Shown here piece by piece: positions 26,506 through 36,300 of a stretch of DNA of 64,000 nucleotides. How positions within the stretch are numbered: the first letter of the stretch is position 1; every line of letters starts with the position of its first letter. A program made the translations under genes and the position numbers. Origin of the DNA: Pantoea eucrina (GTDB taxonomy: Bacteria; Pseudomonadota; Gammaproteobacteria; Enterobacterales; Enterobacteriaceae); assembly GCF_001691555.1 (NCBI RefSeq), contig NZ_MAYN01000008.1:1168672-1232671 (forward strand), given 5' to 3'. Under the pieces are notes generated by a model. It saw only the letters and a program-made list of their open reading frames with translations, ran no database searches and had not been told where the DNA came from.

Positions 26506-27498
26506 TCAGGGCTTAACCCGGTTCGGGCACGCTTCGCCTTTATCGAGCTGCTGCAGATTACCCAGTGTGGTTTCTGAAATGGCGGTCAGGGCCTCTGCGG
26601 TCAGAAATGCCTGATGTCCGGTAAACAGCACATTGTGGCAGGCCGAGAGGCGGCGAAAAATGTCGTCCTGAATAACGTCATTTGATTTGTCTTCAAAAAA
26701 CAGGTCGCGTTCATTTTCATACACGTCCATGCCCAGCGATCCTATTTTCTGCTGTTTCAGTGCTTCAATGGCCGCCTGAGAATCGATCAGGCCACCGCGG
26801 CTGGTGTTAATGATCATCACGCCATCCTTCATTTCGCTGAACGCCTGCGCGTTAAGCATGTGATGATTTTCCGCCGTCATCGGGCAGTGCAGCGTAATAA
26901 CATCCGAGCGGGAAAACAGCGTGTGCAAATCAACGTATTCTGCACCCAGTTCAAGCGCAGCGTCGCTCGGGTAGGGATCATAGGCCAGCAGTTTCATGCC
27001 AAACCCTTTGAGGATGCGCAGCGTGGCCACACCAATTTTCCCGGTACCGACTACGCCTGCGGTTTTATTGTGCATGTTGAAACCGGTCAGGCCATCAAGC
27101 GAAAAATTTGCGTCGCGGGTACGCTGATAAGCGCGGTGAATACGGCGGTTCAGGCTCATCATCATGCCAATCGTATGTTCCGCCACCGCTTCCGGGGAGT
27201 AGGCGGGGACGCGCACCACCTGCAGCCCCAGCTCTTCAGCAGCCTGAAGATCAACATTGTTGAATCCGGCACAGCGCAGCGCAATGTACTTCACGCCGGA
27301 CGCCGCCAGCTCTTCCAGCACCGCTCTGCTGCCATCGTCATTCACAAAAATACAGACCGCGTCACATCCGGCAGCATTTTTTGCCGTATCTTCGCTGAGT
27401 AAAAAGTCAAAGAACACCAGCTCAAATCCATAACGGGCATTGACCTGCTCAAAGTATTTCTGGTCATAGTGTTTGGTGCTGTAAACCGCAACTTTCAT
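26506..27498 (-). CDS. ldhA: Fermentative D-lactate dehydrogenase LdhA
   Basis: LdhA reduces pyruvate to D-lactate with NADH during fermentation. ATG 27498 (AGGAG upstream) gives 330 residues against 329 in E. coli, so I rejected the longer frame to 27573. The NAD-binding loop is GVVGTGKIGVATL; catalytic Arg lies in NTSRGGLIDS, Glu in VYENERDLFF, and His in LFTGHQAFLT. It is divergent from ydbH as in E. coli and is probably induced by low oxygen and acid. Confidence 0.97.
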   Translation of the reverse strand: MKVAVYSTKHYDQKYFEQVNARYGFELVFFDFLLSEDTAKNAAGCDAVCIFVNDDGSRAVLEELAASGVKYIALRCAGFNNVDLQAAEELGLQVVRVPAYSPEAVAEHTIGMMMSLNRRIHRAYQRTRDANFSLDGLTGFNMHNKTAGVVGTGKIGVATLRILKGFGMKLLAYDPYPSDAALELGAEYVDLHTLFSRSDVITLHCPMTAENHHMLNAQAFSEMKDGVMIINTSRGGLIDSQAAIEALKQQKIGSLGMDVYENERDLFFEDKSNDVIQDDIFRRLSACHNVLFTGHQAFLTAEALTAISETTLGNLQQLDKGEACPNRVKP

Positions 27499-27662
27499 TG
27501 TTTCGCTCCTGAAAAATGCCATGTCGGTATCATCAAAGGATAACGGTTTCTGCGCGACTTTGCTTTTCTTCACGCAGCAGGCCAGGCTAACACCTTCATT
27601 TGCGGATGATTACGTGCCATCATTTCTGCAGGAATATGCCAACAACAGGATAGTTACCCGCC

Positions 27663-30275
27663 ATGACGCGTGGCCTCCGCCGACTACTTGCCGCCTTGCT
27701 GGCGCTGATTCTGCTACTGCTGGGCCTGCTGCTGACGCTGACGCAGTGGCTGCCGCGGCTGGCCGGCATCTGGCTGCCGGATGGAACGCGCATCGAAATT
27801 ACTGGCAGACCTGGCTGGCATCAGGGCGCAGTGACGTTGCCGCAGCTGCGTTATCTCACGGGCGATTGTCCACTGGCTGAGATTGAGCAGGTGGCGCTGG
27901 GACGCTCACAGCAGCGCTGGCAGCTGAGTGCGCAGCGCGTCACGCTCAGCAGCACCTGCTGGCAGGCGCTGCCGCCGCAGCCGGCTTCAGCCGTTCCGCG
28001 CTCGCTGGCGGAATGGCAGCAGCGTTTACCGGGTGCTGATGTGCATATCGGCAGACTGGCCGTGCTGCCGTGGCAACACTACGCGGGTGAACTTGATCTT
28101 ACGCTCTCACCTGAACAGCAGCGGCTGCGCTATCGGGGCGATAACCTCAGCCTGACCGCACAATTACAGGGCCAGACGCTAACGGTAGACTCATTAAAGT
28201 TACAACATACATTGCTATCGCAGCCACTGACGCTGCATGGCAGCCTCATGCTGCCCGCGTTTGCTGATGGCTTACCAGAAACCGGCGCTCTGCAGAGTGA
28301 GCTGCGCGTGGCGCAGTGGCCTGAACCTCTGACGCTGAATCTGCAATGGCAGCAGCAGCAGGGCACGCTGATTGTTAAGGAGCAGGGCGATGAAATGCCG
28401 CTGCTGCAGCTTCCCTGGCAGAGCGATCGCGATACGTTTCGTATCACTGCCGGACGCTGGCGCTGGCCTCTTGCCAGCCAGACGCTGTCAGGCGGTGTGT
28501 CGCTGGCGCTGAAGGGCTGGCAACAGGGAATGGATAACCTGCGCGTGGAAGGACGACTGAATCTGCTGACGCAGGGACGCGGCGGTAAAGGCAACGTGGT
28601 GCTGAGCGTGGGGCCGGGTCCGCTTCACTTAACGGATAATGCGCTGCCGCTGCGTATTACCGGTGAGAGCAAGTTTGCTGATCTGCAGCTCTATGGCAGC
28701 CTGCCTGGCGAGCTGCGTGGCGCACTCAGCACGCCCCGCGTGACGTTCCGGCCCGGCGCACTGCTGCGTCTGCGTGGCCAGCTGCTGGATATACTTGAGG
28801 TTGATGAGGCGCGCTGGCCGCTGGCGGGCGTCTCGCTCTCGTCACAGGGTATCGATGGCCGGCTGCAGGCGATCCTGACAGCCCATAATTATCGCTACGG
28901 TCACTTTACGCTGCACCTGGATGGCCAGGCGGCAGCCTTCTGGCCAGATCGCGGCAGCTGGCGCTGGCGCTACTGGGGCGACGGTAAACTGCAGCCGCTT
29001 AATGCCAACTGGGATGTGAAAGGAACCGGCAGCTGGCTGGATAAACGCATTACGCTGGATACGCTGAATACCGGCCTGGATCAGCTGTCCTGGGAAGCGG
29101 TACAGGTTGACCAGCCGCGTCTGCAGCTCACTGCGCCGCTGCGCTGGCAGCGGGATAACACGCAGCCCGGATTGACGGGCAGTTTTCGCCTTGATGCGGG
29201 TCAAACTCACTTCAGCTACGGCGGCTGGCTGCCACCCGCAGGGCTGACGTTTGATGTGAAAGGCCGCGATCCGGGGCAGTTTTTATGGCGCGGTGAACTG
29301 CGCGCTGAAGATATCGGTCCGCTGCGCGTACACGGGCGCTGGGATGGGGAGCGGTTACGCGGAGAAGCCTGGTGGCCGGCCCAATCGCTGCGTGTGTTTC
29401 AGCCGCTGCTCAGCAGCGATCTGAAGATGCGTATTAAGCGCGGTGAGCTGCGGGCGCAGATGGCGTTTTCAGCCGGGGCGGGACAGACGTTTCAGGCGGG
29501 CGGCTTTTTTGCTGTTCAGCAGGGCAGCCTGCAGCTGCCGGACAGTGACATCAACGGCATCGATTTTGCGCTGCCGTTTCGTTATCGCGCTCAGCAGTGG
29601 CAGCTGGGACGACGCGGACCGGTTTCACTGCGTATCCGTGAGGTTAACAACCAGTTTGCGCTGCAAAATATCACGGCCGATCTGCAGGGCTACTATCCGT
29701 GGCAGGAGAAAACGCCGCTCACCCTGAGTAATGTGACGCTCGATTTACTCGGCGGGCACGTCAGTATGCCGGTGCTACGTATGCCGCAGCGGGAGGCCGC
29801 CATAATCGCGCTGCGCCAGATCGATCTCAGCCGGCTGGTGACAGCACTGAAGCCCAAACAGTTTGCCATGTCGGGTAAGGTCAACGGTGAGCTGCCGCTA
29901 TGGCTCACTAATCCGCAGTGGCTAATCAGGAATGGCTGGATTGCTAACAGCGGGCCGCTTACGTTTCGGCTGGATAAAGATACGGCAGACGCGATTGTAA
30001 AAGACAATGTCGCCGCCGGCGCGGCGCTTAGCTGGCTGCGCTATCTGGAGATTTCGCGCTCCTGGGCCACACTCGATCTGGATAATACCGGTAATCTGGT
30101 GATGCAGTCACAGGTCACCGGCGTCAGCCAGTTCAGTAACCGGCGCCAGACAATCAATCTTAACTATCGTCATCAGGAGAATCTGTTCCAGCTATGGCGC
30201 AGCCTGCGCTTTGGCGATAACTTACAATCCTGGGTGGAGCAGAATGCCACCCTGCCATCAAAGAAGGATCCCTGA
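27663..30275 (+). CDS. ydbH: AsmA-like intermembrane phospholipid transport protein YdbH
   Basis: YdbH, TamB and YhdP are redundant bridge proteins that carry phospholipids from inner to outer membrane in E. coli. The 870-residue protein has one N-terminal membrane anchor (LLAALLALILLLLGLLLTL) and a long periplasmic region of beta-strand repeats forming a hydrophobic groove, ending in the DUF748-like C-terminal part (about 700-860). It lies in an operon with ynbE and ydbL: the stop overlaps the ynbE start by one base (TGATG). The E. coli order ldhA / ydbH-ynbE-ydbL is kept. Confidence 0.94.
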   Translation: MTRGLRRLLAALLALILLLLGLLLTLTQWLPRLAGIWLPDGTRIEITGRPGWHQGAVTLPQLRYLTGDCPLAEIEQVALGRSQQRWQLSAQRVTLSSTCWQALPPQPASAVPRSLAEWQQRLPGADVHIGRLAVLPWQHYAGELDLTLSPEQQRLRYRGDNLSLTAQLQGQTLTVDSLKLQHTLLSQPLTLHGSLMLPAFADGLPETGALQSELRVAQWPEPLTLNLQWQQQQGTLIVKEQGDEMPLLQLPWQSDRDTFRITAGRWRWPLASQTLSGGVSLALKGWQQGMDNLRVEGRLNLLTQGRGGKGNVVLSVGPGPLHLTDNALPLRITGESKFADLQLYGSLPGELRGALSTPRVTFRPGALLRLRGQLLDILEVDEARWPLAGVSLSSQGIDGRLQAILTAHNYRYGHFTLHLDGQAAAFWPDRGSWRWRYWGDGKLQPLNANWDVKGTGSWLDKRITLDTLNTGLDQLSWEAVQVDQPRLQLTAPLRWQRDNTQPGLTGSFRLDAGQTHFSYGGWLPPAGLTFDVKGRDPGQFLWRGELRAEDIGPLRVHGRWDGERLRGEAWWPAQSLRVFQPLLSSDLKMRIKRGELRAQMAFSAGAGQTFQAGGFFAVQQGSLQLPDSDINGIDFALPFRYRAQQWQLGRRGPVSLRIREVNNQFALQNITADLQGYYPWQEKTPLTLSNVTLDLLGGHVSMPVLRMPQREAAIIALRQIDLSRLVTALKPKQFAMSGKVNGELPLWLTNPQWLIRNGWIANSGPLTFRLDKDTADAIVKDNVAAGAALSWLRYLEISRSWATLDLDNTGNLVMQSQVTGVSQFSNRRQTINLNYRHQENLFQLWRSLRFGDNLQSWVEQNATLPSKKDP

Positions 30276-30463
30276 TGATGAGGTTAAGAGGTGCGCTGCT
30301 GGCAGGCAGCGTTGTGCTGGCAGGATGCGTACCGCGTATTGAAGTGGCCGCCCCTGATGCGCCGATTACGATTAATATGAACGTGAAAATTGAACATGAG
30401 ATCCACATCAAGGTGGATAAAGATGTCGAGGCGCTGCTGCAGAACCAGAGCGGGCTGTTCTGA
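30275..30463 (+). CDS. ynbE: Outer-membrane lipoprotein YnbE
   Basis: The 62-residue protein has a lipoprotein signal and lipobox LAGC (residues about 15-18), followed by PRIEVAAPDAPITINMNVK and IEHEIHIKVDKDVE. YnbE forms stacked beta-strands that link the end of YdbH to the outer membrane. It shares one base with the ydbH stop and one with the ydbL start, a fully coupled operon. Confidence 0.92.
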   Translation: MMRLRGALLAGSVVLAGCVPRIEVAAPDAPITINMNVKIEHEIHIKVDKDVEALLQNQSGLF

Positions 30464-30792
30464 TGGTCCGCAACCTAAAAATCCGCGCTGTTGCGCTGCT
30501 GCTGACGCTGCTCGCCGGACCCGCTCACGCGCTGACGCTGGATGAGGCGCGGCAGCAGGGGCGGGTCGGAGAAACGCTGAGTGGCTACGTTGCTGCACGG
30601 CAGCAGGATGAGGTGACGCTGGCGCTGGTCAGTCGTATCAATGAGGGACGCCGGAAAGCGTATCAGCACATTGCCGGGCAAAATCAGCTGACCACCAGTG
30701 ACGTCGCGCGGATCGCCGGTGAGAAGCTGGTGAGCCGCGCCAGCGCAGGGGAATTTGTGCGCGGCATCAACGGCCAGTGGCTGCAGAAATAA
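30463..30792 (+). CDS. ydbL: Periplasmic YdbL (DUF1318), modulator of YdbH-YnbE
   Basis: The 109-residue protein has a signal peptide (VRNLKIRAVALLLTLLAGPAHA) and a DUF1318 domain with LDEARQQGRVGETLSGYVAA, VSRINEGRRKAYQHIA and the C-terminal KLVSRASAGEFVRG. In E. coli YdbL acts as a periplasmic chaperone that stops YnbE from aggregating. It shares a base with ynbE (TGATG) and is followed by a strong stem-loop. Confidence 0.93.
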   Translation: MVRNLKIRAVALLLTLLAGPAHALTLDEARQQGRVGETLSGYVAARQQDEVTLALVSRINEGRRKAYQHIAGQNQLTTSDVARIAGEKLVSRASAGEFVRGINGQWLQK

Positions 30793-30793
30793 C

Positions 30794-30828
30794 CGGTGAC
30801 GGGGAGCGTAACGGCTCTCCCGTCACCG
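30794..30828 (+). terminator. Strong hairpin at the end of ydbH-ynbE-ydbL
   Basis: CGGTGACGGGGAGC pairs with GCTCTCCCGTCACCG, with a single mismatch around a short loop. The stem has 14 pairs but no T-run, so it may terminate weakly or shield the mRNA 3' end. It lies between convergent genes. Confidence 0.6.
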
Positions 30829-30862
30829 CGCAGGGATTCAGAAAGGCGTGCTGCTGTAAGCG

Positions 30863-32104
30863 CTATGTCGCACTGCGGCGTAAACCTGCCAGCTCTGGCT
30901 GTCCTTCAAGCAGCGCGGCACGCATTTCATTTCGGTCAAAGCTATGGCGTGTACCAAAAATCTTATCTTTGTCATTTTGTATATCATTAAACAGTTTTGA
31001 ATAGGCGTCGCTAATCATTCTCTGCGCTGTTGTCTGCACGGAGTTAGCACGCTGACGTCCACTTAATCTCTGTGAGTTACGGCGTAATGTTGTGGAGTTT
31101 TCATTATTATTTCTGATTTCGCCTTCTATTTTTTCAATGCGCTGCTGCATAGTTGATACACAATATTCTACATTGCGCTCAATAGTGTTATTTTTCGTTA
31201 GTGTAAAAAGCCTGGCGCTAACGCCTGAATTAATTGCATATCGGTTGGCTTCTTCGCAAAGTTTATTCATATTAATTTCTTTGTTTTCCAATTTTGCTGC
31301 ATCTATAATATATTTAATTTCGTTGAATATTATATCTTGTTTTGCTGAGTTGTATAAATATAGAGCGTTGGCAGGGCTATTTCTGTATGCCTCCATTATT
31401 TCACTCATGGCTCCGCATCCTTCTGATTTGGTTCTGGAAATATTTTCATAGTGTGCTGCTCTTCCGCTTTGATGCTGTCGGGAGTGCTCTGCCAGGGATG
31501 AAATATAACTTTTTAACGATGTCCAGATCTGCGTAAATTGACTCTTTATCCGGCTCAGCAGCGAAGGCTGATTCTCAGGTGCGGAGCTTTTTTTATTATG
31601 AATAGCTGCAGGCTCAGGCTTTACCTCTGCCTGAGAACGCGCTGGCGAAGAGGTCAAAACTGATGAAGCTGGATGAGTTACAGGCTTATCCAGTGCATCA
31701 GCCTTTGACGAGGCTAAGGATATTGTGCTCAGCGGCCGCTCCTGTAGCGCAGCCTTTGGCGCGGCTACAGATTGCCGAGCCGCAGCCTTTGGCATAGCTA
31801 CAGCTATTGGGCTTAACGGAACAGGTTCATGGCGGGAAGCAGCAGCGGCCGGAGAGTAATTACCTGTACCCTTGAGTTCATTATTTACTGACAGCTGCTG
31901 AGAAACTTTTTTCTCATCTTTAACTGCAGATATTTCACGCATAATTCGGGCATCTTTTTTCAATTCCGGCCCGAAATTACTTATTTCTTTGATGATGGTT
32001 TCATATTTCATAGCTTTATCTTTCACGCTATGAGCAGAGGTTGCAATATCAAATCCTTTAGATGGGAAATTGCTTACATGTATATAGCATAACAGTAAAG
32101 TCAT
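30863..32104 (-). CDS. Unknown 413-residue protein in an AT-rich insert; effector-like
   Basis: ATG 32104 follows AGGAG at ideal spacing, so the start is firm. There is no signal peptide; a short hydrophobic MTLLLCYIHV start is followed by a charged helix (about 33-60). A Ser/Ala/Pro-rich disordered part (75-185) holds three related units (MPKAAARQ, APKAALQE, SSKADALD), and a helical C-terminal domain (190-410) has LYLYNSAKQDIIFNEIKYII and a coiled-coil-like MQQRIEKIEGEIRNNNEN. Codon use and AT content differ sharply from the neighbours (hrpA, ydbL), a sign of transfer. The layout, with a disordered N-terminus and a helical C-terminus, recalls secreted effectors, but I find no Hrp box upstream, no catalytic motif and no known family. 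The function is unknown. Confidence 0.75.
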   Translation of the reverse strand: MTLLLCYIHVSNFPSKGFDIATSAHSVKDKAMKYETIIKEISNFGPELKKDARIMREISAVKDEKKVSQQLSVNNELKGTGNYSPAAAASRHEPVPLSPIAVAMPKAAARQSVAAPKAALQERPLSTISLASSKADALDKPVTHPASSVLTSSPARSQAEVKPEPAAIHNKKSSAPENQPSLLSRIKSQFTQIWTSLKSYISSLAEHSRQHQSGRAAHYENISRTKSEGCGAMSEIMEAYRNSPANALYLYNSAKQDIIFNEIKYIIDAAKLENKEINMNKLCEEANRYAINSGVSARLFTLTKNNTIERNVEYCVSTMQQRIEKIEGEIRNNNENSTTLRRNSQRLSGRQRANSVQTTAQRMISDAYSKLFNDIQNDKDKIFGTRHSFDRNEMRAALLEGQPELAGLRRSAT

Positions 32105-32389
32105 ATTAATCTCCTGATGGAGTGGTGTTTTTATTTTTCAAGGTAAGGTTTGTAACTAACTCTGGCTTACACCGCTGGAGTTAACGCCGGATTAATCCTG
32201 CCACGTTCCTCACGGAAAAACTTTTGTATTTCGATTTTATTGAAATTGCGCATGACGAGCGGGTGTGTTGATGAATTCAGACGAGTTGTCAATAACAGGA
32301 GCAAAACCGTAAAGCTGAGGAAGAGAGCGAGGCTGCAGTGTAAATTAAAAAAGCGGGAAGCCGCCAGGAAGCATAGATATATTGACGTT
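32105..32389. other. AT-rich non-coding stretch between the unknown gene and azoR
   Basis: It contains no credible gene. Two ORFs overlap here: the minus one (32167-32409) starts with GTG inside the azoR terminator stem, and the plus one (32240-32422) runs into the same stem. The promoter for the 413-residue gene must lie here, but I cannot point to confident -35/-10 boxes. A weak inverted pair TAACTC/GAGTTA near 32155-32183 could be an operator. Confidence 0.5.
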
Positions 32390-32390
32390 A

Positions 32391-32420
32391 AAAATAAAAA
32401 ACCGGGCACTCAGGCCCGGT
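32391..32420 (-). terminator. Terminator of azoR
   Basis: On the minus strand CCGGGC-CTGAGT-GCCCGG is followed by TTTTTTATTTTT. It lies about 35 bases after the azoR stop. There is no matching T-run on the plus strand, so it is one-directional. Confidence 0.88.
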
Positions 32421-32453
32421 GAAAAAAAAAGTAGAAAATTATTATTTTATTAA

Positions 32454-33089
<636 letters not shown>

Positions 33090-33304
33090 TCAATGCGTCA
33101 TACTCTACGGCGTTCACCGGCAGCGTAAAAGCGTAATAATTCGAGGCCGATGTTCGAATTAATTGAATAAGCCTGCCGTGGCGGCTCAGCCAGCAGGCTG
33201 AGAATATGCTATTATGGCGTCCGGTAATTGATTGAATCTGCCGGGAAAGCCTCCCGGCGCCGCGCGTGTTTGCGCCGTGCTGCACTAACAGGTAATCCAT
33301 CTTT

Positions 33305-36300
33305 ATGTCATCTTCCATTGAATCACCTTTAGCTCCACTCTGGGCCCGGCTTGATGCGCTGACGCTGCGCGATCGCCAGCGCCTGCAGCGACGTCTGCAG
33401 GGGGCGGCAAAGGTGAAAAACAGCGCCGCACAGCAGGCCATTGCCGCTGAGCTGGCGGACGAATTCAGCGCGGCTGAACAGCGCATCGCCCGGCGCGTGG
33501 CCGGCACACCGCGCATTACCTTTCCTGAGAATCTGCCGGTCAGCCAGAAGCAGCAGGCAATTTCAGACGCTATTCGCGATCACCAGGTCGTGATTGTTGC
33601 CGGTGAAACCGGATCGGGCAAAACCACACAGCTGCCGAAAATCTGCCTGGCGCTGGGACGCGGCGTAAAAGGCCTTATCGGGCATACGCAGCCGCGTCGT
33701 CTGGCGGCGCGCACCGTGGCGAACCGTATCGCGGAAGAGCTGGAGACCTCGCCGGGAAGCACCATCGGCTATAAAGTCCGTTTTACCGATCAGGTCAGCG
33801 ACAGCACGCAGGTCAAACTGATGACCGACGGTATTCTGCTGGCGGAGATCCAGCAGGATCGGCTGCTGCTGCAGTACGATACCATCATTATTGATGAGGC
33901 GCATGAGCGCAGCCTCAACATCGATTTTCTGCTGGGCTATCTGCGCGAGCTGCTGCCGCGTCGCCCCGATCTCAAAGTGATCATCACGTCTGCCACCATC
34001 GATCCGCAGCGCTTTTCGCGTCACTTTAACAACGCGCCGGTCATCGAAGTCTCAGGGCGAACTTACCCGGTGGAGGTGCGCTATCGGCCCATCGCGGAAG
34101 AGGCAGATGAGAGCGATCGCGATCAGCTGCAGGCTATTTTTGACGCCGTGGATGAGCTGGGGCAGGAGAGCCGCGGCGATATATTGATCTTCATGAGCGG
34201 TGAGCGTGAGATCCGCGACACGGCCGATGCGCTGATGAAGCGCGATTTACCGCATACTGAGATCCTGCCGCTCTATGCACGTCTCTCCAATGCGGAACAG
34301 AATCGCGTGTTTCAGTCCCACAGCGGACGGCGCATTGTCCTGGCGACCAACGTAGCAGAGACTTCGCTCACCGTGCCCGGCATTAAATATGTCATCGATC
34401 CCGGTACCGCGCGAATCAGCCGCTACAGCTATCGCACCAAGGTACAGCGCCTGCCGATTGAGCCGGTTTCGCAGGCTTCGGCAAACCAGCGTAAAGGGCG
34501 CTGCGGCCGCGTGTCGGAAGGGATCTGTATCCGGCTCTATTCCGAGGATGATTTCCTCAGCCGGCCCGCCTTTACCGATCCGGAGATCCTGCGCACCAAT
34601 CTCGCGTCGGTGATCCTGCAGATGACCGCCCTGGGACTGGGCGATATTGCGGCGTTCCCGTTTGTGGAAGCGCCTGATAAGCGGAACATTCAGGACGGCG
34701 TGCGGCTGCTGGAAGAGCTGGGCGCTATCACCCTCGATGAAAATGAGCACTACAGGCTGACGCCTTCCGGACGCACGCTGGCGCAGCTGCCGGTAGATCC
34801 GCGTCTGGCACGGATGGTGCTGGAGGCGCAGCGATTTGGCTGCGTGCGCGAGGTGATGATTATCGCAGCGGCGCTCTCCATTCAGGATCCGCGTGAGCGT
34901 CCGGTTGAGAAACAGCAGGCGTCTGATGAGAAGCATCGCCGCTTTGCAGATAAAGAGTCTGACTTCCTCGCCTTTGTAAACCTCTGGAATTACATCCAGG
35001 AGCAGCAGAAAGCGCTGTCGGGCAACCAGTTCCGTCGTCAGTGTAAGAGCGACTATCTCAACTATCTGCGCGTGCGCGAATGGCAGGATATCTACACGCA
35101 GCTGCGTCAGGTCGTGCGTGAACAGGGTATGCCCGTTAACAGCGAGCCGGCACCTTATCGTGAAGTGCACTGTGCGCTGCTCACCGGTCTGCTGTCGCAT
35201 ATCGGACAGAAAGATGCAGAGAAGCAGGAGTTTACCGGCGCGCGCAACGCCCGCTTTGCCATTTTCCCTGGCTCCGGCCTGTTTAAAAAGCCGCCGAAAT
35301 GGACCGTGGTAGCGGAACTGGTGGAAACCAGCCGCCTGTGGGGCCGGGTGGCGGCACGCATCGATCCGGAGTGGATTGAGCCGCTCGCTCAGCATCTTAT
35401 TAAGCGGAGCTACAGCGAACCGCACTGGGAGAAAGCGCAGGGCGCGGTGATGGCTACGGAAAAGGTGACGCTCTACGGGCTGCCGATTGTTCAGGCGCGT
35501 AAAGTGAATTACAGCCGTATCGATCCGCAGCTGAGCCGCGAGCTGTTTATTCGCCATGCGCTGGTTGAGGGCGACTGGCAGACGCGCCACGCCTTTTTCC
35601 GCACCAACCTGAAGCTGCGCAGTGAAGTGGAAGACCTGGAGCATAAATCACGGCGCCGTGACATTCTGGTTGATGACGAAACGCTGTTTGCGTTTTACGA
35701 TCGCCGTCTGGGCAAAGAGGTGGTCTCAGCCCGTCACTTTGACAGCTGGTGGAAGCAGGCCAGTAAAGAGAATCCGGATCTGCTTAACTTTGACAAGCAG
35801 ATGCTGATCAAAGAGGGGGCAGATAAAGTCAGCCAGCTCGACTACCCCAATGTCTGGCAGCAGGGCAACCTGAAGCTGCGGCTCACCTATCAGTTTGAGC
35901 CCGGTACCGATGCGGATGGCGTGACTGTGCATATCCCGCTGCCGCTGCTGAATCAGGTGGAGGAAGCGGGGTTTGAGTGGCAGATCCCCGGCGTGCGGCG
36001 TGAACTGATCATCGCGCTGATTAAATCGCTGCCTAAACCGCTGCGCCGTAATTTTGTGCCGGCGCCCAATTACGCCGAAGCATTTCTCGGTCGCGTCCAG
36101 CCGCTGGCGCAGCCGCTGCTGGACGCGCTGGAGCGTGAGTTCCGGCGCATGTCAGGCGTGACGATAGAGCGCGATGCCTGGCAGTGGGATCAGGTGCCCG
36201 ATCACCTTAAAATGACGTTCCGCATTGTGGATGAGCACAACCGCAAGCTGCAGGAAGGGAAAGATCTGCATCAGCTGAAACAGGCGCTCAAAGGCAAAGT

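Noticed and set aside
32105..32210. Hrp box (GGAACC-N16-CCACNNA) before the unknown 413-residue gene
   Set aside because: A GGAAC occurs but no CCAC half-site lies at the right distance, so type III regulation cannot be claimed.
32167..32409. Minus-strand 80-codon frame with hydrophobic start
   Set aside because: Its GTG lies inside the azoR terminator stem, and the hydrophobic residues come from reading the terminator T-run. No ribosome site.
32240..32422. Plus-strand 60-codon basic frame
   Set aside because: It runs into the azoR terminator, lacks a ribosome site, and its Lys/Arg residues reflect the A-rich non-coding sequence.
34247..35644. 465-codon minus-strand open frame inside hrpA
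   Set aside because: It is antisense to conserved helicase motifs, rich in Arg/His/Gln as expected for a GC-rich shadow frame, and has no ribosome site.
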